Positions 1-8,954 of a stretch of 64,000 bases of DNA are shown here, one piece after another (position 1 is the stretch's first letter; every line of letters begins with the position of its first letter). The stretch is from Mucilaginibacter gossypiicola. GTDB taxonomy: Bacteria; Bacteroidota; Bacteroidia; Sphingobacteriales; Sphingobacteriaceae. Location of the stretch: contig NZ_FOCL01000004.1 of assembly GCF_900110105.1 (NCBI RefSeq), forward strand, positions 887,215 to 951,214, given 5' to 3'. A model generated the notes under the pieces. That model was not told where the DNA came from and searched no databases. It saw only the letters and a program-made list of their open reading frames with translations. A program made the position numbers and the translations under genes.

Positions 1-235
1 AAGCCAGGCGGAACTTCCTCAACCCACCTGTTGATAGTTTTCGCTCTCGGCAGTTTTTAAAAAGAACGGTTCACTTCCAGACTGTTCTTTAGCAGCGCGC
101 AACAGCTCAGCCTCGCCAGGTCTGCATGAACTTAAGGAAATTCGCGCTTAGGTATGGATAATTGCAAACTACCCGCCCCACCATAAAAAAAACATTTTTG
201 CAACAAGCCGGGATACAGGATGTTTTGGTGAAAGG
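1..235. other. non-coding left edge
   Basis: No convincing gene is visible before the HD-domain gene. The last 50 bases, with a run reading TTTTTGCAACAAGC, resemble the leader of the paralogous gene near 46.25 kb (TTTTTACAACAAGC), so part of this stretch is probably a duplicated 5' flank. Confidence 0.4.
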
Positions 236-772
236 ATGATTAGTAAATCAGAATTTCTATTGAATTGGGTGAAGAAAAAATATGGAGGAAAGATCATTCC
301 CGTAAGTGATGTGCCCTATATTGATCACGTAATGGCGGTTGCCGAAATTGCAGCAAATTACGCGGTATTCGGTTATGAAGCGGGCCTGTGCCATGATATG
401 CTCAAAGATCATATTTGTACCGATGTTGAATTGATCGATGCTTTGTCCTCCTGTGCCTACAGTTTAGCGGAAATAAATACTATTATGGTTTTAGTACTTG
501 AATTGACTGATAAGTATACAAGTGGAGCTTTCCCTAAACTAAGCAAGAGAGAACGACGGCGAAAAGAGAACAAGCGACTGAGTAAGGTTAGCGCCACTGC
601 ACAAACCATCAAATATGCGGATCTATTATACAATATGGACTGGAAGCTGCGATATGAGCCTGAAAAAGCGAAACGTTACCTGAAGCGAAAAATCCGATTA
701 TTACAGCGTATGGATAAAGGCAGCACTGCTTTGCGGAAAAAAGCATTAGACCATGCGTATAGCTATATTTAA
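236..772 (+). CDS. RelA/SpoT-like HD-domain protein, paralogue 1
   Basis: A 178-residue protein resembling the HD hydrolase domain of RelA/SpoT and MESH1 enzymes, which remove pyrophosphate from (p)ppGpp. Visible signatures are YIDHV (first metal His), CHDMLKD (the HD pair) and KYADLLYNMDW, the counterpart of the SpoT KLADRLHNM segment. No synthetase, TGS or ACT domain is present, so it would be a small stand-alone protein. The HD-E-D motif is altered: the usual Glu before the last Asp is Lys here (HDMLKD), while the paralogue at 46298-46849 keeps HDMLED. The basic C-terminal helix (KRYLKRKIRLLQR) is shared by both. The 3' end lies inside a tandem duplication. Substrate is unproven and activity may be lost. 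Confidence 0.75.
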   Translation: MISKSEFLLNWVKKKYGGKIIPVSDVPYIDHVMAVAEIAANYAVFGYEAGLCHDMLKDHICTDVELIDALSSCAYSLAEINTIMVLVLELTDKYTSGAFPKLSKRERRRKENKRLSKVSATAQTIKYADLLYNMDWKLRYEPEKAKRYLKRKIRLLQRMDKGSTALRKKALDHAYSYI

Positions 773-958
773 CGGATAGAGCGCCTGTAAAATGAGTTAG
801 TAAACCTGCGTTAGTGGCTGGTGGAGAAAAAGGATGAAGTTATTGCCGAAATCTATCATGCGTGTAGCTATATTTAACGGATAGAGCGCCTGTAAAATGA
901 GTTAGTAAACTTGCGTTAGTGGCTGGTGGAGAAAAAGGATGAAGTTATTGCCGAAATC
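752..958. repeat. tandem duplication, period 105 bp
   Basis: Positions 752-853 recur at 857-958 with two substitutions (759/864 and 806/911). The unit carries the last seven codons and stop of the HD gene plus about 80 bases downstream. The first copy therefore leaves a short dead frame ending in HACSYI, a decayed echo of the HD protein C-terminus. Near identity implies a recent event. Confidence 0.9.
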
Positions 959-1186
959 ATCGCTGAGACGCTACGATTTATCACGTGTTCCAATGTTTGT
1001 CTTAAAACCCTTGGGGAACTACATATCATCACCGGGAATAAGTGCAAACTGCCTCAGCCGATCTGGGCGTTCTTCCTGCATTTTTTAGAGGACTGGTTAA
1101 AGTATAATAGTGACGCACTTCATTGCGCGGTCATAAGTTCTGAGCGCAATATATGGCCAGCAAAGGTTTTAAGAGATTTCTTATGA
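926..1186 (+). CDS. hypothetical protein
   Basis: An 86-residue frame with a GTG start inside the second copy of the tandem duplication. I recognise no family. The N-terminus is charged (EKKDEVIAEIIAE) and the middle hydrophobic (IWAFFLHFLEDWL). Its first 11 codons also occur in the first repeat copy, where the frame stops early, so the gene may once have begun about 50 bases after the HD gene. There is no clear ribosome-binding site. It could be a gene remnant rather than an active gene. Confidence 0.25.
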   Translation: MEKKDEVIAEIIAETLRFITCSNVCLKTLGELHIITGNKCKLPQPIWAFFLHFLEDWLKYNSDALHCAVISSERNIWPAKVLRDFL

Positions 1187-1419
1187 ACACAGCAATCGGT
1201 CAGCGTTTTGCTAGAAGACTCGCTGGGGCTGTTCATTCAGGGAGACAAGCGAGACGCGTCTATTTTGATCCGTTGACCGATGATTCTTTTTTGAATCCGC
1301 TGAACAAGGATTATATAACGTTGGCTGGCGCCGGAACAATGAACGCATTCATATCATTTTTCGTTCGTATATCCGGTCAAACCGAAACAGGCAATACTGC
1401 GGATCTTCAAAAAGATTAA
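1153..1419 (+). CDS. hypothetical protein
   Basis: An 88-residue frame overlapping the previous one by 34 bases in another register. The N-terminus is basic (ASKGFKRFLMNTAIGQRFARR). No domain or motif is recognised. Coding status is doubtful: no good ribosome-binding site is seen, and the overlapping frame is equally plausible. Confidence 0.2.
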   Translation: MASKGFKRFLMNTAIGQRFARRLAGAVHSGRQARRVYFDPLTDDSFLNPLNKDYITLAGAGTMNAFISFFVRISGQTETGNTADLQKD

Positions 1420-1678
1420 ATGATATCAAAGAGATTACAGCCGATACTTTTCAGGCCGGCAAAAACCAGAAGCGATTTTTCAGATTCATAAGTCCATATT
1501 ATCGAATCACGCAGCAACAAATGTTGAATAAGTTGCTGTAACTTGTTCTCATTGTAATAAAATATTTTCTTGCCGTAATAATTCTCCGATCTGTTCTTTT
1601 ACAAGAATTGCGCTAAAAATATATTGGTATTCAAACATTTCACTGCTAATTTGTTTGTTTTTATGTTAATTGCTGAAT

Positions 1679-1999
1679 ATGTCTGGTATTAATAAGGTGT
1701 TTTTGATTGGTCATTTAGGTAAAGGTCCGGATTTACGTCATCTTGATAACGGCGACGCTGTCGCATCCTTCCCTTTGGTTACCTCGGAAATGATTTGCAA
1801 AGGTGACCAGCAACAAGTGGTCACCGAATGGCATAATATTGTCATGTGGCGATCCATCGCAGAAAGTTCGGTACAACTGATAAAAGGGCAATTGGTGTAT
1901 ATCGAAGGTAAGCTCCGTACCCGTAATTTTACGGATCGATCTGGAATTAAAAGATATGTAACAGAAATTGCAGCAGACCATTTCGAAATACTGAACTGA
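1679..1999 (+). CDS. ssb: short single-stranded DNA-binding protein
   Basis: SSB coats single-stranded DNA in replication and repair through an OB fold. The start MSGINKVFLIGHLGKGPDLR, the central EWHNIVMWRSIAE and the LVYIEGKLRTRNF strand are hallmark SSB segments. A TTG codon 9 bases upstream also opens the frame, but the ATG gives the canonical N-terminus. At 106 residues it ends with the OB fold (ADHFEILN) and lacks the flexible linker and acidic DDDIPF-type tip that recruits partner proteins. It is probably an accessory SSB beside a full-length one elsewhere. The upstream stretch at 1612-1622 (GCTAAAAATAT) resembles half of the element shared by the repair genes near 33 kb. Confidence 0.9.
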   Translation: MSGINKVFLIGHLGKGPDLRHLDNGDAVASFPLVTSEMICKGDQQQVVTEWHNIVMWRSIAESSVQLIKGQLVYIEGKLRTRNFTDRSGIKRYVTEIAADHFEILN

Positions 2000-2083
2000 T
2001 CCTGACCTAAACTTTTTGGAACCAGGCTGTAATTTTTTTGCAGACTGCACTACTGCCATTACTTTGCGGAATTTCTTATTATT

Positions 2084-2115
2084 AAAACAGGGTTACAATT
2101 TGTAACCCCTGTTTT
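2084..2115. terminator. hairpin terminator between convergent genes
   Basis: AAAACAGGGTTACA and TGTAACCCCTGTTTT pair over a three-base loop with one bulged base. A- and T-tracts on both sides suit a bidirectional terminator for ssb and the minus-strand ABC operon. Confidence 0.8.
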
Positions 2116-2267
2116 ATTCTAACAGCTTGTACCCACCCAATATAATTAAGAGTTTAAATTGGGTTTGCCAGCGCGCCTGTAATTGCGGACATCGCTCGGA
2201 CATTAAAAATTCGTTAGCGTGAAATAGCGCCGCCCATGTTCTCGCTGTAGGAGAGGTATTTAAATTA

Positions 2268-3197
2268 TCAACTTCTTACCTCCCGGCGCATGAAAAGACA
2301 ATAAGCCAACGCGAAACAGCAGGTCATACAGGCTAGTAGCCCGCTAAACTGTGGCCATACGATCATCAGGCTTTGCGTGAACGGTAGCGGGGATGGAATC
2401 GCCCCCGCCATTTGCTCCATTGTCAGCGGGCCCAGACTGCGTACCGATGGCATTAGTAAGGTTGTAACAGAATCAGTATATAGCTGGTTAGGTGATATCC
2501 GCAGAATATTCAACACCATATCGTTGTAACTGATCGCCTGCTCTTGCGTGAGCTGCGATGTGTCAGGTAGCAGCGATCTTAGGAACAGGTTAACGATAAT
2601 CTGGTAAAATATCGTAAAAAAAAGCCAAAGCCCTATTGCTGTGATCGCCGAAGTCGCAGTCTGTCTGAATACAATGGAAAGCATCATCGATAAACTGAGC
2701 CAGAAAGCGACGTAGGTGATGGTGATGAAAACAAACCCTCCGATCCGAAACAATTCATCGGGCTCTATCCTTACGCCCGTTAAAATGAGGCCGGCACCGA
2801 TCATCAGCAATGCAAGAACAATAAATAAGCTGCTTATGATAAGCAACGCGCTGCTAAATTTTGCGAGCAGCAGATTGTCCCGGTAAACCGGCTGGGCCAT
2901 CAGCCGTATAAGCGTTCCGTTATTCTTTTCTGAATTAATCGCATCAAAGCCCAGGCCAATACCCAGCAATGGTGCTAAGAAGCTTAAAAAGATATGAAAA
3001 GGAGGGATCGAGTTATCTGTTACCGTCAGCAGTTTGAGATAAAGTAAATTGTGGTCCGGATCATGTGAATTTCCGGTAATCGGCATGATGTTCGAAAGCG
3101 AGCTATACATGGCCGCAATAAATGTTAACACAATCAGCGCTATCAGAACGACGAAGCGCCAGCTGCGAATGTGGTCGGTTATTTCCTTGCTCAGCAT
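2268..3197 (-). CDS. ABC-2 type transporter permease
   Basis: Membrane component of an ABC exporter, last gene of a three-gene minus-strand operon. Hydrophobic segments include LIALIVLTFIAAMYSSL, LLGIGLGFDAINSE, LIISSLFIVLALLMIGAGLIL, FVFITITYVAFWLSLSMML and AITAIGLWLFFTIFYQIIV, giving about six helices. The motif FDAINSEKNNGTLIRLMAQPV, an amphipathic loop after the second helix, is typical of NosY/ABC-2 permeases. A frame extending to 3290 would overlap the ATPase gene by 74 bases, so I prefer the internal ATG at 3197 (MLSKEITDHIRSWRF), 19 bases after the ATPase stop. The cargo is unknown. Confidence 0.85.
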   Translation of the reverse strand: MLSKEITDHIRSWRFVVLIALIVLTFIAAMYSSLSNIMPITGNSHDPDHNLLYLKLLTVTDNSIPPFHIFLSFLAPLLGIGLGFDAINSEKNNGTLIRLMAQPVYRDNLLLAKFSSALLIISSLFIVLALLMIGAGLILTGVRIEPDELFRIGGFVFITITYVAFWLSLSMMLSIVFRQTATSAITAIGLWLFFTIFYQIIVNLFLRSLLPDTSQLTQEQAISYNDMVLNILRISPNQLYTDSVTTLLMPSVRSLGPLTMEQMAGAIPSPLPFTQSLMIVWPQFSGLLACMTCCFALAYCLFMRREVRS

Positions 3198-3216
3198 CAC
3201 GGCGAATGCACCTGCT

Positions 3217-4191
3217 TCAGACTGTTTTTTTGTAATCTCTTTTACTTGTGCCGGTTTCAAAATATTTTTGATAAATATCGTCAAGTTCATAATTCTTTTG
3301 ATTTACACTGATAATGTTGCAATCATTTTCAACGAAGAAACGCACCAGGGCCGGAGTTATATTCCGGCTGCACCTGAACTCAATCGTGTTGCCTTGATAG
3401 GAAATGTCATCGATGGCCTCCCAGGCTTTCAGTATCGCTTCAAGCGGCCAGGGATGAGGTAAGTCGTTTTCCACGACAATCGAGGTCATGTAGCCGTTTT
3501 TGCCAAATAATTGCTGGGCTAAGCTTGCCTGGTTACCTTCTGCTAAAACCCGCCCCTCCACAAATATTCCGACGCGGTCACAGACCTGCTGGACATGATG
3601 TAAATGGTGCGAGGAAAGTAAAACCGTCAGGCCTTGTTCCCGGCTCAACTTTCTGATCAGTGCCAAAAAATCTTTTACGCCGGTAGGATCAATACCAAGA
3701 GTAGGCTCATCTAAGATGATCACCTCCGGGTCCTTTATGAGCAAATCGGCCAAACCCAGGCGCTGTTTCATCCCTCTGGAAAAGGTGGCGGTCTTTTTCA
3801 TTCCCGCTTCAGCCAGTCCGACTACGTCAAGTACCCGTACTGCTTTGTCTTTAAGCTGCCGCTCAGGCAGGCCATTAAGCCTTCCGATATAAAGCAGGTT
3901 ATCCAACGCCGTCATGTGATCATAAAAGCCGACGCTGTCAGGCATGTAGCCTACCTTCTTTTTTACTTTTATGGCATCACTCGTCGCGTTATATCCACAA
4001 ACCGTAGCTGTTCCGCTTGTTGGTTCGGTTAGACCCAGCATCATGAGTATGCTGGTGGTTTTTCCAGCGCCATTGGGTCCAAGCAGTCCGAATATTTCTC
4101 CTTTATGGACTTGAAGGTTCAAATTATCGACCGCGAGGTGATTGCCATAACGTTTCGTTAGGGATCTTAGTTGTATAACAGGATCTTTCAT
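3217..4191 (-). CDS. ABC transporter ATP-binding protein
   Basis: A 324-residue ATPase that would energise the permease encoded just downstream. Walker A (GPNGAGKTT), signature (FSRGMKQRLGLADLL), Walker B (VIILDEPTLGIDP) and the switch His (LLSSHHLHHVQ) are all present. The signature reads SRGMKQ, usual for the CcmA/NosF-like exporter branch. The C-terminal 90 residues form a non-conserved accessory domain. The gene starts 12 bases after the NEW3-domain gene, so the three genes are one operon. Confidence 0.92.
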   Translation of the reverse strand: MKDPVIQLRSLTKRYGNHLAVDNLNLQVHKGEIFGLLGPNGAGKTTSILMMLGLTEPTSGTATVCGYNATSDAIKVKKKVGYMPDSVGFYDHMTALDNLLYIGRLNGLPERQLKDKAVRVLDVVGLAEAGMKKTATFSRGMKQRLGLADLLIKDPEVIILDEPTLGIDPTGVKDFLALIRKLSREQGLTVLLSSHHLHHVQQVCDRVGIFVEGRVLAEGNQASLAQQLFGKNGYMTSIVVENDLPHPWPLEAILKAWEAIDDISYQGNTIEFRCSRNITPALVRFFVENDCNIISVNQKNYELDDIYQKYFETGTSKRDYKKTV

Positions 4192-4203
4192 GCGTACAGA
4201 AAA

Positions 4204-5058
4204 TTATCTTCTTCCATATTTACGAATGAGGTAATAAACGATACCGACGGCAAGGAGAATAACGACCATACCTATCCAGCCAGCCAGAAGGGATGTTTTA
4301 ACGGCCAGCCTGAAGGCTACCTGGGAATTTGTACTGCTATTGGAAGCCGTGAAAGTAGCAGCGTAGTCACCGACAAGTGTCTTATCCGGGACCTTAAGGG
4401 TCAATATAACGTTCCGAGAATTTGACGGTTTTATCTCATTGATATTGGAAGGCTCGAAAGTTGCCTCCCATCCAGCCGGCAATTGACTGGATAGGTTGAT
4501 ATTGTTCAGGGATAAGGTACCGGAATTTTTTACAACCAACTGAAGCTGTTTTTGGCTTCCTGATGTAACCTCTTCACTCAATCTTCCAGTCGGGGTAGTT
4601 AAGCTTAAGCTGTATGTACCTTTGACCACTGCTTCGAGCGTCAGAGCAATGGTATCTTTACCGGTTATGGCGTGAATTGGAATTTTATATTTCCCTGGTC
4701 TGGCCTCCGGCGATGCATTAACCTCAACTGAGATATCCTGTGATTTGCCGCGATCAATATTGATTGAAGTTACCTGGCTGCTTTCGACTTTAAAAGTGAT
4801 GACCCAACCCGCCGGGAGATTGGTCTGTAAGTCATATACATGCGCCGCATCGGATCCGTTCCGCAACGTCGTGCTGTAACGAAAGGTTTCGTTAGTGGCC
4901 GCTTCAATGTTAATGAGCTTTGCACTGAAGCTGGAACCTGACTTGGACTGGGGCGGAGATTGCTGCGCCCGGACATGGACAAACGTAATGATTGATACAA
5001 AGATCAGAGTTGTCCGGCGTAATACGCTTAGTGGTGGTGTAGATAATCTGGATAACAT
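4204..5058 (-). CDS. NEW3-domain secreted protein with C-terminal anchor
   Basis: A 284-residue exported protein and first gene of the ABC operon. The order is an N-terminal signal segment (LIFVSIITFVHVRAQ), two tandem beta-rich NEW3-like domains (each with the LPAGW motif, LQTNLPAGWVITF and LSSQLPAGWEATF), then one transmembrane helix (GWIGMVVILLAVGIVYYLI) and a basic tail (RKYGRR). That layout places the domains outside the inner membrane with the tail in the cytoplasm. Genes of this type recur beside ABC-2 exporters, which suggests a subunit or substrate-binding role. The exact function is unknown. Confidence 0.8.
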   Translation of the reverse strand: MLSRLSTPPLSVLRRTTLIFVSIITFVHVRAQQSPPQSKSGSSFSAKLINIEAATNETFRYSTTLRNGSDAAHVYDLQTNLPAGWVITFKVESSQVTSINIDRGKSQDISVEVNASPEARPGKYKIPIHAITGKDTIALTLEAVVKGTYSLSLTTPTGRLSEEVTSGSQKQLQLVVKNSGTLSLNNINLSSQLPAGWEATFEPSNINEIKPSNSRNVILTLKVPDKTLVGDYAATFTASNSSTNSQVAFRLAVKTSLLAGWIGMVVILLAVGIVYYLIRKYGRR

Positions 5059-5400
5059 AATTCAACGACTAAAATGATTAATAATAGCTTTCAAAAAATG
5101 CTGAAAAAAAAATGGTTTAAGAGTTAAAAATTGACGGTCCAAATAAAAAAACCTATTTAAAATCTTACAATAGTTTTAACATTTTTTAACAAAAAAATTG
5201 AATGCGGTTATGGTTGTTGCCAATGACGAGCTACAGGGAATCAATTGGCATACGCTTACGATACTTAGAATAAGGTTCTCAAAATTGGATACGCATATAA
5301 GGCCTGGTACACTTTCATTATGCCCTGGACGCTACAGATGTAAATATTAATACGGGAAAATGCTGACAATGGGCCCTCTCTATGCCATTACCTTTGTCCT
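5059..5400. other. AT-rich intergenic region
   Basis: Very A/T-rich for the first 150 bases, which should hold the promoter of the minus-strand ABC operon. I see no gene, hairpin terminator or clear operator here. Confidence 0.5.
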
Positions 5401-6388
5401 ATGGCAGCAATTAATTATTCCATACTCGACCTGGCGACCGTCATAGAAGGACATACCATAGCAGACAGCTTTAACTATGTGTGGCGAATGCGCAGCAGGC
5501 GGAAGCTTTGGGCTATACCCGTTACTGGTTCGCGGAGCATCATAATATGGAGAGCGTAGCCAGTTCGGCCACCAGTTTACTGATCGGACACGTGGCAGGT
5601 AAAACCGCAACTATTCGTGTCGGCTCAGGTGGCATTATGCTGCCCAACCATTCGCCGTTGGTGGTAGCTGAACAGTTCGGTACCCTGGAAACCTTATATC
5701 CCGGCCTTATGACCTCGGACTGGGCCGGGCACCGGGCAGTGACCAGGCAACAGCGCTGGCAATACGTGGCCAGAATATGAATGCGGCCTTTCATTTTCCG
5801 CAGGATGTAGCCTCAGTCCAGCATTATTTTGCCGGTGATCATACGAACGGCGTTAACGCCGTTCCGGGTGAGGGTTTAAATATCCCGATCTGGATACTCG
5901 GTTCCAGCCTGGACAGTGCAAAGCTGGCTGCCACCAGGGGACTCCCTTATGCCTTTGCCAGCCACTTTGCGCCGGCTTATTTTTTTAAGGCCATCGAACT
6001 TTACCGGAATATGTTTAGGCCATCACGGTATTTATCCAAGCCTTACGTCATCGCTTGCGTAAATGTGGTAGCCGCCGATACCGATGCGGACGCGGAATAT
6101 CTGGCCACTTCATTAAAGCAATTGTTCAAGGGAATTATTACCGGCAGGAGGGGACCTTTGCGTCCTCCGGTGGAAAGTATGGACAGCATCTGGAGTGCTG
6201 CCGAGCGGGAAGCCGCCATGCAGATGTTAACTTATTCATTTTTTGGCAGCAAAGCCACGATTCAAGCCCAATTGAATGACTTCATCAGCCGTTCGGGCAT
6301 CAATGAATTGATGGCTACCTCGCATATCTACGATCAAAGAGCCCGCCTGAGATCCTACCGTTTGCTTGCAGAAGCTTTAAATGAATAA
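5401..6388 (+). pseudogene. LLM-class flavin-dependent oxidoreductase, two frameshifts
   Basis: Reading across three frames restores a luciferase-like monooxygenase (FMN-dependent TIM barrel, about 330 residues). Frame one from 5401 gives SILDLATVIEGHTIADSF. Frame two from 5481 gives ANAQQAEALGYTRYWFAEHH and the SGGIMLPNHSPLVVAEQF segment. Frame three gives DLGLGRAPGSDQATAL, then GLNIPIWILGSS and the rest to 6388. The first break is an extra TG in a TGTG run at about 5479-5482. The second is a missing base near 5708 (CTTATGAC where CGTATCGAC is expected). Both look like point lesions or sequencing errors, since all domains are otherwise present. The next gene is also frameshifted. Confidence 0.85.
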
Positions 6389-6396
6389 ATTAGCAT

Positions 6397-7091
6397 ATGG
6401 AAGATTTAAAAAAACTCGAACGTATCGTCGAGGCGCGAATGAAACGCAAAGCGCGTTTCGAAGAGCAGATACAGTCTACGCCGTCGATGGCGGATGACCT
6501 GCCAAAAGGTTCAGGCAGACTCAATCAGTATGGCATGCCAACCATTCCGGTTGCCAGAATGCTACAGTCAGATGGCCCGTTCTCGACCTGGGTTACCATA
6601 CCAATATTTCGCAGGAACGCTGGCGGCTGACCATTGATGGCGCCGTTGAGCACCCCGTGGTATTGACCTGGAAGGATTTTCTGACCTTGCCGCAAACCAA
6701 CGATACTTCCGATTTTCATTGCGTCACCAACTGGTCGAAACTGGACATGCACTGGATAGGCGTTAGCCTGCTCGACCTGGCCGCGCTGGTGCTGCCCAAA
6801 GCCGAAGCCGCCCATTTGCTTTGCCACGGTTATGACACCTATACTACCAACATCGCACTGGAAGAAGCGTTCAAGCCGGATGTGCTTTTAGTTCACACCT
6901 TTAACGGCCAGCCGCTGCCCCTGGAGCATGGCGGCCCTTGCCGCATGATTACGCCGCAACTTTACGCGTGGAAAGGTGCCAAATGGATCAAACGCATTCA
7001 GTTCCTCACCGAAAATAAGTTAGGTTTCTGGGAAGAACGCGGCTATTCCAATACTGCATACCCCTGGCGCAATGACCGCTATGACGACTGA
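6397..7091 (+). pseudogene. sulfite oxidase-like molybdopterin protein, frameshifted
   Basis: Two frames together give a small molybdenum-cofactor protein of the sulfite oxidase-like family. The second frame contains the family's DFHCVTNWSKLDMHWIGVSL segment with the Cys that ligates molybdenum, then EHGGPCRMITPQLYAWKGAKW and a conserved end GFWEERGYSNTAYPW. The first frame gives the usual charged N-terminus. A single base is missing around 6557-6562, after which the restored text reads TVRWPVLDLGYHT and runs into the second frame. No signal peptide is seen. It lies 8 bases after the broken flavin oxidoreductase, so the pair was probably an operon. Sequencing error cannot be excluded. Confidence 0.85.
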
Positions 7092-7466
7092 TCAGAGCGC
7101 TGCCATTCGCTAATTCCGGCGTACCCGTTACCCTGCAAATGACATTGGTTTTGTTTTGGAGTTGCTCCCAGTTACTCAATGATCCTTTTCTGGAGGGCCG
7201 CTTTGATTCGTTTAATCCTTTTCATAGATATCAGAATCGTCTTCCAGCGTTGCAGGCATAGCCGCATCATCCCTGTTGCTGTTCGATCAATTTAGAACAG
7301 CGGACTATTCTCGCAGTCATTCCGGGCTGTTCTGATTTAATTTTTTAAGGAGTTGTTGAAATCTCTGTAATTCGCTGTAACGGGTCTTGGTGTATTTGTT
7401 TTGCATGTGCTTTCAACAACACACCGGCAAGGCAGTTTGCACTAAATAAAGACTGTGTTTGCCCTT
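7092..7466. other. intergenic region
   Basis: 375 bases between convergent genes. I find no open frame of note and no strong hairpin. Confidence 0.4.
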
Positions 7467-8018
7467 TTAATTGGAGTGTTCATGCTTCGTCCAAACCAGT
7501 TTAGATACATCATAACCCAAAGCCTGGGCCTGCTTAAGGTAGGCAGTTTGGGTTGCTGCAGGCATAGATTTTTCCCGGGACAGCAGCCATAGATAGTTCA
7601 GGTTATTGCCGGCCACCAAAGCGTAACGGTAATCCGGATCAATCGCGATGACATTATAACCGGCATAGAACGGACCGAAGAAAGATACTTTCAGGCGGCC
7701 TGTCCCTGCGTCCCTGACGGGTTTGGCTTTCCCAATACTTTCTTTCCATTTTTGTTGGACATAGTTATAGCCTTTGTTATCTACCCTGATCGTCCCGTCA
7801 TTATTAAGCGAATAGCTGGCACTGACATCAGACAGGTTACGCTCGAACTTAAAATCCATCCGCGCGACTTCATACCAGGTGCCGAGATAGCGTTGTTGGT
7901 CGAAAGGCCGCACGGCTCTAGCGCCCTTTGGAATGGTTACACAAGAATTCAATACTACTGCGGCAGCCGCCGCGGCCACACCAACAGCGAGACCGATCTT
8001 CCAGGTTTTTTGTTTCAT
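7467..8018 (-). CDS. blc: bacterial lipocalin (outer-membrane lipoprotein)
   Basis: A 183-residue Blc-type lipocalin, a small beta-barrel that binds lipids or lysophospholipids at the outer membrane under stress. The N-terminus has a basic start, a hydrophobic alanine-rich stretch and a lipobox-like LNSC, so it is probably lipidated at Cys26. The first lipocalin motif is YLGTWYEVARMDFKFE, the second is YRYALVAGNNLNYLWLLSR, and the Blc signature FFGPFYAGYNVIAIDPDY lies between. Length and order match the family. It stands alone on the minus strand. Confidence 0.93.
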   Translation of the reverse strand: MKQKTWKIGLAVGVAAAAAAVVLNSCVTIPKGARAVRPFDQQRYLGTWYEVARMDFKFERNLSDVSASYSLNNDGTIRVDNKGYNYVQQKWKESIGKAKPVRDAGTGRLKVSFFGPFYAGYNVIAIDPDYRYALVAGNNLNYLWLLSREKSMPAATQTAYLKQAQALGYDVSKLVWTKHEHSN

Positions 8019-8492
8019 TGAAGTGTAACAGATGAAGCGCCAACATGTTTAGCTATCCGATGTGAACTATTTACCTCCGGCTTGTTAAACGACCTATCGG
8101 ATAATACTAAAATGAGGCAGATGATGAATGATTTTTTCCGCGCTGTTATAACGACCCGGGGCACTAACCAAGTGGGTGACGCCTCGTCAAGAACTTTATC
8201 AACCATGGCTGTTCAGGATAAGTGTTATGCTATAGCGTTTTCAAAATAATCAGCCTTCCGTCAGCGCCGTGAGTGGCCGGGCAACTTTACGATATAAATT
8301 GACTTTTTCCATGTTTCTAAATGATGTTAAATGATCAGCAAAACACAGATAGAATGAAAATCATCGGATCTTTCTCAGCACACGAAGCCCGTCTGAAATT
8401 GTATTTATCCCAAGTAGTTTGTCCCGGCTGAAAATATAAGCTGCTTTGTCGAAAAAGTATTTTAACTTCTGCGTTTTTTGCCCTTTCAAAAA
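8019..8492. other. intergenic region
   Basis: 474 bases between two minus-strand genes. Short frames occur on both strands (63 codons minus at 8015-8206, 42 codons plus from about 8122), but none has a ribosome-binding site or recognisable sequence. It should contain the lipocalin promoter. Confidence 0.4.
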
Positions 8493-8954
8493 TTAGTAAA
8501 CCGGCTTGCGTTCCTTATGCCCGCTGCTATCGAAACGGTCCGATTTGCAACAGAGTATTTCGTTATATCCTTCCAGCAGACGGATGTATTTTTCCATCCA
8601 ATAATACATAGCCTGGTTTCGGCTCTCACCGGGTAAAGGATCGGCATCCTGGATTTTCAATGCAGACAGCGCTTCCTCATTTGCTAAAGCGGGAAATTCC
8701 CCGGAAAAGTCGTGCTCAATTACAGCGCCGATTTTTATAATATCGGCCATATCAAGAATGGGGTTTTTAAACCAGTTGTACAAGGTTTGCCGGCTAACCC
8801 CGATTTTTCTTGAAATTTCACTTAATCCTGTATGGCTCCGGCGTGCAACCGATTCAACAATTTCGCCACGATGGACTATTCGGGCATCTGCTGTGGTTAC
8901 CGGACCTATCAGTCTGAGGGCTGTATCGCTTGTTAAAATCCCAACATTGTTCAT
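8493..8954 (-). CDS. helix-turn-helix DNA-binding protein
   Basis: A 153-residue protein with a helix-turn-helix around residues 43-62 (LSEISRKIGVSRQTLYNWF), a layout close to Fis/XRE-like readers in which the second helix contacts DNA. The rest is acidic and probably helical (MYYWMEKYIRLLEGYNEIL), with no enzymatic motif. An 18-bp palindrome at 9163-9180, upstream of this gene and of the divergent cold-shock gene, is a candidate binding site. Target and signal are unknown. Confidence 0.75.
   Translation of the reverse strand: MNNVGILTSDTALRLIGPVTTADARIVHRGEIVESVARRSHTGLSEISRKIGVSRQTLYNWFKNPILDMADIIKIGAVIEHDFSGEFPALANEEALSALKIQDADPLPGESRNQAMYYWMEKYIRLLEGYNEILCCKSDRFDSSGHKERKPVY

Noticed and set aside
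3198..3290. Upstream extension of the ABC permease
   Set aside because: It would overlap the ATPase gene by 74 bases and adds no membrane segment. The internal ATG fits better.
8015..8206. 63-codon minus-strand frame overlapping the lipocalin start
   Set aside because: No ribosome-binding site, low-complexity composition and four-base overlap with a well-supported gene start.
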